Shown piece after piece: positions 1-8,289 of a stretch of DNA of 64,000 bases; the stretch's first letter is position 1; each line of letters opens with the position of its first letter. Location of the stretch: assembly GCA_016788865.1 (NCBI GenBank), contig JAEUSB010000003.1, positions 41,277 through 105,276 on the forward strand, written 5' to 3'. The notes beneath the pieces are model-generated. The model ran no database searches, was not told the DNA's origin, and saw nothing but the letters and a program-made list of their open reading frames with translations. The DNA is from Leptospirales bacterium. GTDB lineage: Bacteria; Spirochaetota; Leptospiria; Leptospirales; Leptonemataceae. Both the position numbers and the translations under genes were made by a program.

Positions 1-296
1 ACAGCGCTCGCAAAACAGATCTGCGCGATTCGCAAAATCTTCACAATGAATTGAGCAAGCTTAAACCATCCATCGCGCAGCAAGAGCGCCTGTCGGTCTT
101 TACCGGTCCAGGATTCTTCACGGTTGAATCTGCCCGATTCATTGAATATGAGCTCCATCCAATCCAGGTCGAATGGGTGGCAACGCCGCTGGTTCCACAA
201 AAACAAAACGTCCTCGTGCATTCATCCCATCCGGATTTTGCTAACGCCGGAGGTCAGAGAACACAGAACTTCGCCCTCGTGGAGCCACGTCGTTGA
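1..296 (+). CDS. C-terminal end of a truncated protein of unknown function
   Basis: The reading frame is open from the first bases of the window to a TGA at 294-296, so this is the tail (about 98 residues) of a gene that begins outside. The visible part is hydrophilic, has no membrane segment and shows no motif I recognise. The next gene starts with a TTG that overlaps this stop codon (TTGA), which indicates an operon and translational coupling with the GT-C membrane protein downstream. A role in surface glycan assembly is only inferred from that position. Confidence 0.55.
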   Translation, partial: SARKTDLRDSQNLHNELSKLKPSIAQQERLSVFTGPGFFTVESARFIEYELHPIQVEWVATPLVPQKQNVLVHSSHPDFANAGGQRTQNFALVEPRR

Positions 297-1564
297 TTTC
301 GCGGATTCTGCACATAGCGTTCTATTATCTGAGCGTGATGCCCCTTGTGGCCTTCTTGCTTTTTAAGTTCCTCCCTGCTGGAGAGCTGAATAAGGCAAGG
401 CTTGCGATGGTTGGGATTCTGATTATGCTTGCCCTGCCACTGAGATTGATTCTGAAAACGATTCCTACGCAGCCCATTAAGCTGAACAGGAACCATGCAT
501 GGTTTGCTGTTGTCCTGACTTTCGGATCAGCGTTCCTCCTCTGGCGCATTTCTCAACACACACAGGGCATGACAGACGCCTGGCAGATGTGGAATATGAA
601 GGGGAAATTCTATTTCCTTTCATTTGTGAACGGAGTGGAGTTCCGGCTTGTCCTACCAGAATGGTTTCATCCTGGATATCCGGCTTTCTTTCCGTTCCAG
701 TTGGCCGGGATCGCTCTGCTGCTTGGGACCTGGGTTTCAGAAGTTGCAATTTTCGTTGCGCTGCTTTATTACGCTCTAATCGCTCTGATGTTTTTCGATC
801 TAGCCGGGCGTATTCAAGGCGCCAGACCTTTTTGGCCCACTACGTTAGGCGATATTTCTCTGCTCCTCGCAATTCTTCTACCGGTCTTGCCGGGGATTAT
901 TATGGCCACGGCCGAGCAGTGTGCTGATATACCGCTCGGCGTGTTTCTATTGTATGCGTATTATTTGACTCGTGAACTCACTGGCTCGGGGAAAGGCAGC
1001 GTGGGACTGTTTGCCTTGCTGGGGCTATCGTTCGCTGTGATGCTTCATGTCAAAAACGAAGGCGTGCTCCTGGTACTCATGGTCTTTCCTGCATTTCTCT
1101 GGCTTTTTCGTTCCAGCCTGAAATCACTGAAGCATACCGCCATGCTCCTCGGTAGCTTTGGGCTCTCTTTCGTGTTGCTGGTTTTGTTCAAGGTCCATGC
1201 TCCTGAGCTGCAGCCTTACAAATTCCAGTTGAGCCGCGTAGTTCAGGACCTGGTGGATCTCTCCCGTTACGCATTCATTCTCAAGGGCTTCCTGGCTTTC
1301 CAGATACTGACGGCCTTCTTTGCACCCATTGCAGCTGCAATCCTGGTCTTCCAATTTCGTAAGAAGGACCTCTTTCTGTTGGTTCCTCTGTTGCTGAATT
1401 TCGCGTTCTATCACGCCTTCTTCCTGATCACGCCTGAGGATCTGCCATGGCACTGGATCAGCGCCTACCATCGCATTAATATTCAAGTCATGCCTGCCTG
1501 GTTCTTTGTTTCGGCTGCTTCTCTCGGCGGGCTCCTCCTCCACAAGGAGTCGGGGAATCCATGA
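293..1564 (+). CDS. Polytopic membrane protein, probable GT-C glycosyltransferase
   Basis: This 423-residue protein is made almost entirely of hydrophobic helices, about 10-11 predicted by eye. The first periplasmic loop carries DAWQMW followed by an HPGYPAFFPF stretch, a layout common in GT-C (ArnT/PMT-like) enzymes that use polyprenyl-phosphate sugars. A later loop has an AEQCADIPLG stretch. No specific family can be named with certainty. It starts at a TTG that overlaps the stop of the upstream gene, and the rfbF gene follows after 66 bp. It most likely transfers a sugar outside the inner membrane during lipopolysaccharide or glycan assembly, but the donor and acceptor cannot be read from the sequence. 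Confidence 0.7.
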   Translation: MISRILHIAFYYLSVMPLVAFLLFKFLPAGELNKARLAMVGILIMLALPLRLILKTIPTQPIKLNRNHAWFAVVLTFGSAFLLWRISQHTQGMTDAWQMWNMKGKFYFLSFVNGVEFRLVLPEWFHPGYPAFFPFQLAGIALLLGTWVSEVAIFVALLYYALIALMFFDLAGRIQGARPFWPTTLGDISLLLAILLPVLPGIIMATAEQCADIPLGVFLLYAYYLTRELTGSGKGSVGLFALLGLSFAVMLHVKNEGVLLVLMVFPAFLWLFRSSLKSLKHTAMLLGSFGLSFVLLVLFKVHAPELQPYKFQLSRVVQDLVDLSRYAFILKGFLAFQILTAFFAPIAAAILVFQFRKKDLFLLVPLLLNFAFYHAFFLITPEDLPWHWISAYHRINIQVMPAWFFVSAASLGGLLLHKESGNP

Positions 1565-1630
1565 TTTTTCGATTGATCGCGGAAGCAAGGCTGTGACTTT
1601 TTCCACCTTGAACAATTGGGGCAAAATTAA

Positions 1631-2395
1631 ATGAAAGCAGTAATCCTGGCAGGTGGCCTGGGATCCAGGATCAGCGAAGAGAGCTCTGTTAGACCCAAGC
1701 CACTGATTGAAGTGGGCGGAAAACCCGTGCTCTGGCATATCATGAAGATATATTCCCACTATGGTGTGAATGATTTCATTATTTGTCTGGGTTACAAAGG
1801 GTACATGATTAAAGAGTACTTTGCCAATTACTTCCTGCATATGTCGGATGTAACCATTGAACTCGCAAACAACAAGATGAGCGTTCACCAGCAGTACGCA
1901 GAGCCATGGCGCATAACGCTGATTGATACGGGTGAAAAGACAATGACGGGTGGCCGGTTGAAGCGAGTTCGCGACCACGTTTCCGGAGAGGATTTTTGTC
2001 TCACGTACGGTGATGGCGTTGCGGACATCAACATTGAACAATTGGTCAAGTTTCACAAGAGTCACGGCAAAGCAGCAACGTTAACGGCTGTTCAGCCTCC
2101 CGGTAGATTTGGCGTATTGCGCTTGCAGAATGATTCGATTACAGCATTCGAAGAGAAGCCAAGCGAAGGCGGGTGGATCAATGGGGGATTCTTTGTCCTT
2201 TCCCCGTCGGTGATTGATCTAATCCAGGACGATGAGACAGTTTGGGAGCGCGAACCAATGGTGAAGCTCGCAGCAGACGGTAATCTGAAGGCATATTTTC
2301 ACGATGGGTTCTGGCAGCCCATGGATACGTTACGCGACAAGCAGCAGTTGGAAGGACTCTGGGAAAGTCGGAAGGCTCCCTGGAGAGTCTGGTGA
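1631..2395 (+). CDS. rfbF: Glucose-1-phosphate cytidylyltransferase
   Basis: The enzyme makes CDP-glucose from CTP and glucose 1-phosphate, the entry step of the CDP-3,6-dideoxyhexose pathway. The 254-residue length matches the family. The nucleotide-binding signature GGLGSRISEES lies at residues 8-18, RPKPLIEVGGKP follows at 21-32, and the metal-binding region YGDGVADIN is at 126-134. The ATG start follows a GGGG tract. The gene overlaps rfbG by four bases (GTGA), and rfbH follows, so the first three pathway enzymes are co-transcribed. The Salmonella and Yersinia O-antigen loci have the same order. Confidence 0.93.
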   Translation: MKAVILAGGLGSRISEESSVRPKPLIEVGGKPVLWHIMKIYSHYGVNDFIICLGYKGYMIKEYFANYFLHMSDVTIELANNKMSVHQQYAEPWRITLIDTGEKTMTGGRLKRVRDHVSGEDFCLTYGDGVADINIEQLVKFHKSHGKAATLTAVQPPGRFGVLRLQNDSITAFEEKPSEGGWINGGFFVLSPSVIDLIQDDETVWEREPMVKLAADGNLKAYFHDGFWQPMDTLRDKQQLEGLWESRKAPWRVW

Positions 2396-3483
2396 ACCAT
2401 GCGGTCTGGTCTGGGCGCCGGGTCTTTTTGACCGGTCATACAGGCTTCAAGGGTTCCTGGATGGTGGCCTACCTGAAGCGCCTTGGCGCGGAAGTTACCG
2501 GGTACAGCCTGGCGCCCCTGACGGACCCGTCCCTCTTTATCGAAGCAAACATCCAACCATTGCTCGCAAATCATCACCTCGCGGACGTAGAAGACCTGGC
2601 AACGCTCAAGAAGGCCATGCAGGAATCTCGCCCGGAAATTGTGTTTCATATGGCTGCGCAACCCCTGGTTCGTGAGTCATACGTGAAGCCAATTGAGACC
2701 TTTCGGACAAACGTGTTGGGAACCGCCAATGTGCTCGAATCTGTCCGGGCAGTTGATACGGTGCGAGCCGTAGTAAATGTTACAACAGACAAAGTCTACG
2801 AAAACCCGGAACATGCCAAACCATTCCTCGAAGATGAAAAGCTCGGCGGCTATGATCCGTACTCTGCAAGCAAGGCTTGTTCGGAAATTGTCACTGCCGC
2901 CTATCGTCAGTCCTTCTTCAATGCAGCCAGTTATCGAGAACACAAAGTGGCGGTGGCAAGTGCCCGCGCGGGAAATGTCATTGGTGGTGGTGATTGGTCG
3001 CCGGATCGGTTGGTCCCGGATTTGCTTAAGGCGCTACTCAAAGACGAAAAACCGCTGATTAGAAATCCCGTGGCAGTGCGACCCTGGCAGCATGTGCTCG
3101 AACCAATCTCGGGCTACTTGAACCTGGCTGAGAAGCTTTTTCAAGAGGGGCCTGCCTTTGCGGAACCATTTAACTTTGGCCCCGATGCGAGCGACATGCA
3201 ACCAGTCCTCAAAGTTGCAGAATTGATCCTGGAAGTATGGGGCAAAGGCGAGCTCAATGTTCAAAAGTCGCCTAACGGACCTCATGAGGCTGGCGCTTTG
3301 CTTTTGGACAATACCAAAGCAAAGAAACGGCTGCACTGGCATCCAGTCTGGAATCTCAAGACTGCTCTAGCGCGAACCGTAGAGTGGACGCAGCACTGGC
3401 ATCAGGCAAAAGGTAATTTGATGGATCTGATGTCGCATCAGATCGCTCAGTACGAAAAAGACGCAAGCAATGGAAGAGGCTAG
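2392..3483 (+). CDS. rfbG: CDP-glucose 4,6-dehydratase
   Basis: This extended short-chain dehydrogenase turns CDP-glucose into CDP-4-keto-6-deoxyglucose with bound NAD. The 363 residues include the Rossmann motif TGHTGFKG (14-21), which is typical of this subfamily, TTDK at 131-134, and the catalytic pair Tyr157/Lys161 in YSASK. It starts with GTG overlapping the rfbF stop. It ends with TAG at 3481-3483, and the same frame then stays open straight into rfbH, which is unusual and is discussed under rfbH. Confidence 0.93.
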   Translation: MNHAVWSGRRVFLTGHTGFKGSWMVAYLKRLGAEVTGYSLAPLTDPSLFIEANIQPLLANHHLADVEDLATLKKAMQESRPEIVFHMAAQPLVRESYVKPIETFRTNVLGTANVLESVRAVDTVRAVVNVTTDKVYENPEHAKPFLEDEKLGGYDPYSASKACSEIVTAAYRQSFFNAASYREHKVAVASARAGNVIGGGDWSPDRLVPDLLKALLKDEKPLIRNPVAVRPWQHVLEPISGYLNLAEKLFQEGPAFAEPFNFGPDASDMQPVLKVAELILEVWGKGELNVQKSPNGPHEAGALLLDNTKAKKRLHWHPVWNLKTALARTVEWTQHWHQAKGNLMDLMSHQIAQYEKDASNGRG

Positions 3484-3540
3484 AACCTGGAAACAAATCT
3501 GACACCCCTCACAGCCGGCGATATTTGCAAGTTACAATGG

Positions 3541-5082
3541 ATGAGCCAGGAGCGCATGGCGCTGGTAGTTTCCATCGAACAGGATGAAGCGCAAATCGTG
3601 TTCGCTTGCGATCCGGCGCAATCGCTATTCAATCTGAATTCCGAGGAGTTCGAAGGTCCATTTGAAAGTCTGGCTTTCCCCGTTAAGATATCCGCTTCTG
3701 TGCCCGTTGCGACAACTACGCGTGTGGGCCGCCTGAAGAGGACGGCGCTTGAACGCTTTCTAAGAAAGTTCATGGAGAGTCAGACCCGCAACTATTACCA
3801 GGCAATCCACAAACCCGCGCAGGACTCGCCTTTTGAGCCTGGTAAGACTCGAGTGACGTACGCGGGACGTGTTTTTGATGCAGGCGAGATGGTGAACCTG
3901 ACCAATTCCGCGCTGGATTTCTGGCTGACAAGCGGTCCTTTCTCGGCTGAGTTTGAGAAGCGATTTGCAAAGCTCCTTGGTGTCAGGAAATCCCTCCTGG
4001 TAAACTCTGGCTCCTCGGCTAATTTGCTCGCGTTTTTTACTCTGACGTCTCCAAAGCTCGAGGAACGGGCCATAGAAAGAGGCGATGAGATCATCACTGT
4101 AGCCGCTGGTTTTCCAACCACAGTTGCACCAATGCTGCAGTACGGTGCTAAGCCGGTCTTCATCGATGTGAGCGTAGACGATGGAAACTACAATGCGGAT
4201 GTATCCTTGCTTGAGGCGGCGCGTTCTGAGCGCACCAAGGGTGTGATGATGGCGCATACACTCGGGAATCCATTTGATCTGAATACGGTACGCGAATTTT
4301 GCAAGAAGTACAATCTCTGGTTAGTGGAAGATAACTGTGACGCATTGGGCACTCGTTATGAAGGGCAACTAACGGGCAGCATTGGCGATCTGGCAACATC
4401 GAGTTTTTATCCGCCACACCATCTTACAATGGGTGAGGGCGGCGCTGTGTACACCGGGAACTTGAAGCTCGCAAGCATTGCGGAATCCATGCGCGATTGG
4501 GGTCGCGATTGCTGGTGTGCATCCGGTAAGGACAATACGTGCGGCAAGCGCTTTGAATGGGAACTGGGTGAATTGCCCGCAGGATACGATCACAAGTACA
4601 TTTACAGCCACCTGGGCTTCAATCTCAAGGTCACTGATATGCAGGCGGCCATTGGCCTTGCGCAACTGGACAAACTGGATGAGTTCGTCACGTTGCGACG
4701 GAAGAACTGGCAGACCCTGCGCGATGGCCTTGCGGACTTGCAGGATGTCTTCATATTACCAACTCCAACAAAGGGATCTGAACCGAGTTGGTTTGGTTTT
4801 GCACTGACAATTCGTGAAAACTCCGGAGTAAAACGTCGTGAGCTGATTGATTATCTGGAAGCCGAGAGCATCCAGACCAGGCTGGTATTTGCAGGAAACC
4901 TGCTGCGCCACCCGGCCTTTGACAAAATGAGAAAAACCGGCACCGACTACCGGGTAGTTGGGGACTTGAAGAACACGGATCGCGTGATGAACCAGACCTT
5001 CTGGCTTGGCGTTTATCCAGGAATGAAGACCGGTATGATTGAATACATGATCGAGAAGATTCGCAAGTTTGTGAGACGTTAG
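3541..5082 (+). CDS. rfbH: CDP-4-keto-6-deoxyglucose 3-dehydrase (E1) with an N-terminal extension
   Basis: RfbH is a PMP- and iron-sulfur-dependent dehydrase that removes the C3 hydroxyl of CDP-4-keto-6-deoxyglucose. As expected for E1, the usual PLP-binding Lys is replaced by His (PPHHLTMGEGG, around residue 292), and the cluster cysteines are present: NCDA near residue 266 and the C-x-C-x7-C set in DCWCASGKDNTC. The reading frame gives 513 residues, whereas the family is about 437. An internal ATG at 3772 would give 436 residues and is a plausible true start. The extra 77 residues, open back to 3484, do not resemble RfbH and have no strong ribosome-binding site. They may be a fused domain or the remains of a separate small gene. 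The reductase partner RfbI (E3) is not in this window. Confidence 0.9.
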   Translation: MSQERMALVVSIEQDEAQIVFACDPAQSLFNLNSEEFEGPFESLAFPVKISASVPVATTTRVGRLKRTALERFLRKFMESQTRNYYQAIHKPAQDSPFEPGKTRVTYAGRVFDAGEMVNLTNSALDFWLTSGPFSAEFEKRFAKLLGVRKSLLVNSGSSANLLAFFTLTSPKLEERAIERGDEIITVAAGFPTTVAPMLQYGAKPVFIDVSVDDGNYNADVSLLEAARSERTKGVMMAHTLGNPFDLNTVREFCKKYNLWLVEDNCDALGTRYEGQLTGSIGDLATSSFYPPHHLTMGEGGAVYTGNLKLASIAESMRDWGRDCWCASGKDNTCGKRFEWELGELPAGYDHKYIYSHLGFNLKVTDMQAAIGLAQLDKLDEFVTLRRKNWQTLRDGLADLQDVFILPTPTKGSEPSWFGFALTIRENSGVKRRELIDYLEAESIQTRLVFAGNLLRHPAFDKMRKTGTDYRVVGDLKNTDRVMNQTFWLGVYPGMKTGMIEYMIEKIRKFVRR

Positions 5083-5093
5083 TCGCACATAAA

Positions 5094-5483
5094 ATGGAAT
5101 TGTTTCAGAAAAGATCTTTTGGATTATTCCTGATCGTCGGTGGAATAAACACCGTATTTGGCTATCTCGTCTTTGCTCTGCTAACTCTAACCGGGCTTCA
5201 CTATTCACTTGCTGCTTTTTTGGCCACGGTCATTGGTGTGATCTTTAATTTTTTTACAACGGGAAGAATCGTATTTGAGAACCGTTCTCCAGCGCTCATC
5301 TTCCGTTTCTTCCTGGGATATGGCGTGTACTATGTCCTGTACGTAATTTCGATCGGCCTGCTAAAGCATTTTGGTCTCGACTCGTTGGTTGCGGCAGCAA
5401 TTGCGCTTCCCCCGCTTTCAGTAGTATCCTATCTATTGAATAAGTACTTCGTTTTCCCGCAGGCCAACGGAAACCCGGGATGA
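5094..5483 (+). CDS. GtrA-family polyprenyl-phosphate-sugar flippase
   Basis: This 129-residue protein has four hydrophobic segments and the GtrA-family pattern: an N-terminal FLIVGGINTVFGY-like helix, an NFFTTGRIVF stretch after the second helix, and a conserved C-terminal SYLLNKYFVF. GtrA proteins are thought to move undecaprenyl-phosphate-linked sugars across the inner membrane after a GtrB-type transferase makes them. GtrB-like enzymes are encoded at 8286-9230 and 27614-28573, and candidate YfhO acceptor-side transferases follow. The gene lies 11 bp after rfbH and overlaps the next gene by four bases. Confidence 0.88.
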   Translation: MELFQKRSFGLFLIVGGINTVFGYLVFALLTLTGLHYSLAAFLATVIGVIFNFFTTGRIVFENRSPALIFRFFLGYGVYYVLYVISIGLLKHFGLDSLVAAAIALPPLSVVSYLLNKYFVFPQANGNPG

Positions 5484-6526
5484 AGCCAATCGATTCTCGG
5501 GACCTTGGGCATTTCCTGGAAAAAACAAGGAGTTGCTGGGAAACGTTAGGCGGTAAACGAGTTTTCATTACGGGAGGGAGTGGCTTTGTAGGTCGGTGGT
5601 TGCTCGAAACGATTCTCTACGCCAATGCTCGCCTGGGCCTTTCACTTTCAGTGGGAACAATGACGCGGGATGCGAAGACTCTTAGAGCATCCCTGCCGCA
5701 CCTGGTGAATGATTCCGCGCTGACCATATACCAGGGTGGATTTGCTTTTTTAAAGGGTCTAAACGGTGAGTTCGATTTCGTAGTCCACGCAGCGGCCGAT
5801 ACTCGTGTTGCCCCTGAACGCGCCGATGAAATCCTCGCAAGCATGCTCGATGGAACGCGAATCGCTCTCGATTTTACTGAACGTGTTGGTGCGAGGGACT
5901 TCCTTTTAACCAGTTCTGGAGCCGCATACGGCCGGCAACCTCCCGATATCACCCATTTGTCGGAGGAATACCCGGGCAAGCCCGACGCCAACGATCCATC
6001 ATCTGCATATGGCGAGGGGAAACGCCTGGCGGAATTGATGTGTGCCCGGAGCTCGGAGCAAACCGGAATTCGGACGAAGATCGCGCGACTGTTTGCCTTT
6101 GTTGGTCCGCATCTGGCGTTGGACCGGCAGTATGCTGCTGGAAACTTTATTCGAGACGCCCTTCGCGGAGAAACCATTCGGATTGCTGGAGATGGGACCG
6201 ATCTCCGGTCGTATCTTTACGCGGCTGATATGGCCATCTGGCTCTGGACAATTCTCTTTCGCGGCGAGCCGGGGAGAATCTACAATGTGGGTTCTGATCA
6301 AGAGATAAGCATAGAGGAGCTTGCAAAGCTCGTCGCGCAGGCCGCCGGCTCACGGGCTCCAATTTCAATCGCAAAAACCCCGGTACCGGGTAAATTACCG
6401 GCCCGGTATATTCCGAGCACGGCGCGGGCGCGTACGGAATTGCACTTGCAGGAATGGGTGCCGACTGCGGAATCTATCAAGCGTACCGTCGAATGGTTTC
6501 GGGACCAGACCCACGGTATTGTTTGA
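5480..6526 (+). CDS. NAD-dependent epimerase/dehydratase (extended SDR)
   Basis: An NAD(P)-dependent nucleotide-sugar enzyme of 348 residues. It has the Rossmann motif TGGSGFVG at 31-38, a TSSGAAYG serine region at 144-151 and the catalytic pair Tyr177/Lys181 (YGEGK). It starts at an ATG overlapping the gtrA stop. Between the CDP-dideoxyhexose genes and a split transketolase, it could reduce or epimerise a CDP-4-keto-3,6-dideoxy sugar or a two-carbon-branched derivative of it. Sequence alone does not show the substrate. A second, more clearly assignable SDR (RfbJ-like) is at 21998-22924. Confidence 0.8.
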   Translation: MKPIDSRDLGHFLEKTRSCWETLGGKRVFITGGSGFVGRWLLETILYANARLGLSLSVGTMTRDAKTLRASLPHLVNDSALTIYQGGFAFLKGLNGEFDFVVHAAADTRVAPERADEILASMLDGTRIALDFTERVGARDFLLTSSGAAYGRQPPDITHLSEEYPGKPDANDPSSAYGEGKRLAELMCARSSEQTGIRTKIARLFAFVGPHLALDRQYAAGNFIRDALRGETIRIAGDGTDLRSYLYAADMAIWLWTILFRGEPGRIYNVGSDQEISIEELAKLVAQAAGSRAPISIAKTPVPGKLPARYIPSTARARTELHLQEWVPTAESIKRTVEWFRDQTHGIV

Positions 6527-6532
6527 TTGTTT

Positions 6533-7342
6533 ATGTCTAACTTTGATCCGCGAAAGCTCAGAAAGACTGTCCTTGAAATGGCATACGCCGGGTCAACGGT
6601 GCATATCGCATGTGCCTTTTCCATAATAGAAATACTCGCCGTTCTGTATCGTTCGCATCTGAATCTTGGCGACCGCACAGTCGACGCGCAAGATCGCGAC
6701 TTCCTCGTCTTGAGTAAAGGCCATGGTGTTATGGCGCAGTATGCTTGCATGCGCGAACTCGGCTGGCTCAAGGACAAAGATATTTCGAATTATTTTGGTG
6801 ATGGCACCCTTCTCAAAGGGCTATCAGACGGTCACGTACCGGGCCTTGAGGTAACGTCTGGATCGCTCGGGCACGGTCTATCAGTTGGCGTTGGGTTAGC
6901 ACTGGCTGCGAAACGGAAAGGCACAGGTCAGCGTTGTTTTGCGATCGTGGGAGACGGGGAACTGAACGAAGGTGCTATCTGGGAAGCAATGCTTTTTGCA
7001 GCGCAGGTCGAACTGAGCAATTTGCTAATCATTGTAGATGCCAATGGATTTCAGGCTATGGGGCGTATTGACGAAATCATCCGTCTCGAGAGCATTGCGG
7101 ACAAATTCAAATCGTTTGGATTTGAGACGCGCGATATTGATGGTCACGATCAGGATCTGCTGACTAGGACCATCGATGAGTTGATGCGGTTGAACTCGCC
7201 AGCCCCGCGTGCTCTTGTTGCGCGGACCATCAAGGGTCAGGGAATTTCCTTCATGGCCAATGACAACCGCTGGCACTACACCAGGTTGAGTCCTGAAAGC
7301 TATGCAAAGGCTCTGGCAGAGCTGGAAGAGCAGGGCAAATGA
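6533..7342 (+). CDS. Transketolase-like protein, N-terminal (ThDP pyrophosphate-binding) subunit
   Basis: This 269-residue protein equals the N-terminal third of transketolase. It has the thiamine-diphosphate/Mg motif beginning at VGDGELNEGAIW (about residues 138-149), and SLGHGLSVGVGLALA upstream of it. The ATG at 6533 is chosen over an in-frame TTG at 6527, which touches the previous stop. The C-terminal half is encoded by the next gene, with a four-base overlap. The pair probably forms a heteromeric ThDP enzyme that transfers a two-carbon unit. Its place in a nucleotide-sugar operon suggests a sugar-modifying role rather than the pentose phosphate pathway, but this is inference. Confidence 0.85.
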   Translation: MSNFDPRKLRKTVLEMAYAGSTVHIACAFSIIEILAVLYRSHLNLGDRTVDAQDRDFLVLSKGHGVMAQYACMRELGWLKDKDISNYFGDGTLLKGLSDGHVPGLEVTSGSLGHGLSVGVGLALAAKRKGTGQRCFAIVGDGELNEGAIWEAMLFAAQVELSNLLIIVDANGFQAMGRIDEIIRLESIADKFKSFGFETRDIDGHDQDLLTRTIDELMRLNSPAPRALVARTIKGQGISFMANDNRWHYTRLSPESYAKALAELEEQGK

Positions 7343-8289
7343 GAAACGCGTTTTCAGATGCACTCGTTTCGGCTGCAAGAAAAGATTCCCGGGTGCTCCT
7401 GTTGACAGGGGACCATGGGTACGCGCTGTTCGATCCGTTCCGCGCCGCGTGTCCGGATCAGTACATCAACGCTGGAGTGGCAGAGCAAAACATGGTTGGC
7501 GTAGCTGCCGGTCTTGCCAAGGGAGGGTTCCGGCCGTTTGTCTATGGCTTGAGCGCCTTTGTGCCCATTCGTGTACTCGAACAAATCAAAATGGATGTTT
7601 GTTATCACGAACTGCCCGTCATATTTATTGGTGATGGGGCCGGGGTGGTTTATAGCTCGCTTGGATCAAGCCATCAAAGCACGGAGGATATTGCCGCGCT
7701 CCGTTCCTTGCCCTCGATTTCCATTTTTTCGCCGGCGGACGCAGCGGAGATGACCGCTTGCATGGAAGCAGCGCTGGCCAGCACAGGCCCCGTGTATCTG
7801 CGCATGGGCAAGGCAGATCTTGGAAAGATTCACGATTCGCCACCGGTTGTGAAGAGCGGAGGGCTAATCAATGTTCAACAAGGTCGCTCTAAAATGGCCT
7901 TCATTGCGACGGGTTCCATGGTATTCGCTGCGCGCGCAGCTTCGCAGGAATGGTCGGATGTGGCTGTATGGAGCGCGCCTTCATTGAAACCCATCAGTTC
8001 TGAATCCATTGAACAAATCGCAAAACAGCATGAGATTATCGTTACATTTGAAGAGCATTCAGTTTCCGGCGGACTTGGCTCAATCGTCACGGAAGTATGC
8101 TCAGAGCGATTTCCACGCCACGTGCTGCGAATAGGCATCCAGGATCGGTTTTCTCAGTTTTGCGGATCATACGAGTATCTAATGCGCGAACATAAGTTGG
8201 ATCTGGAATCCGTTGTTGAGAAGATTCGCAACTACCTGGTGCAGTTGGGAATGGAAGAGACGCATGGGCTGAAGAATAGGGCAAAATGA
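7339..8289 (+). CDS. Transketolase-like protein, C-terminal subunit
   Basis: A 316-residue protein matching the central (pyrimidine-binding) and C-terminal transketolase domains. The catalytic Glu that activates thiamine diphosphate is Glu49 in VAEQNMVG, and GSSHQSTEDIAALRS-type residues follow at about 113-127. The ATG overlaps the stop of the N-terminal subunit, so equimolar synthesis is likely. Split transketolases occur in primary metabolism in some bacteria, but a pair inside an LPS operon beside CDP-dideoxysugar genes suggests a branched-sugar enzyme comparable in principle to the ThDP pairs of avilamycin biosynthesis. The donor substrate is unknown. Confidence 0.85.
   Translation: MRNAFSDALVSAARKDSRVLLLTGDHGYALFDPFRAACPDQYINAGVAEQNMVGVAAGLAKGGFRPFVYGLSAFVPIRVLEQIKMDVCYHELPVIFIGDGAGVVYSSLGSSHQSTEDIAALRSLPSISIFSPADAAEMTACMEAALASTGPVYLRMGKADLGKIHDSPPVVKSGGLINVQQGRSKMAFIATGSMVFAARAASQEWSDVAVWSAPSLKPISSESIEQIAKQHEIIVTFEEHSVSGGLGSIVTEVCSERFPRHVLRIGIQDRFSQFCGSYEYLMREHKLDLESVVEKIRNYLVQLGMEETHGLKNRAK

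Noticed and set aside
1561..1596. 11-codon mini frame with ATGA overlap behind the first GT-C gene
   Set aside because: It is too short and not supported by any ribosome-binding site. It is probably chance.
1124..2065. 313-codon open frame on the - strand
   Set aside because: It lies opposite the GT-C gene and rfbF, which have clear family features, and its translation has no protein-like motif.
2392..5082. RfbG-RfbH read-through fusion as the main product
   Set aside because: It would need suppression of a TAG with no sign of a special context. Both enzymes have complete normal-length forms.
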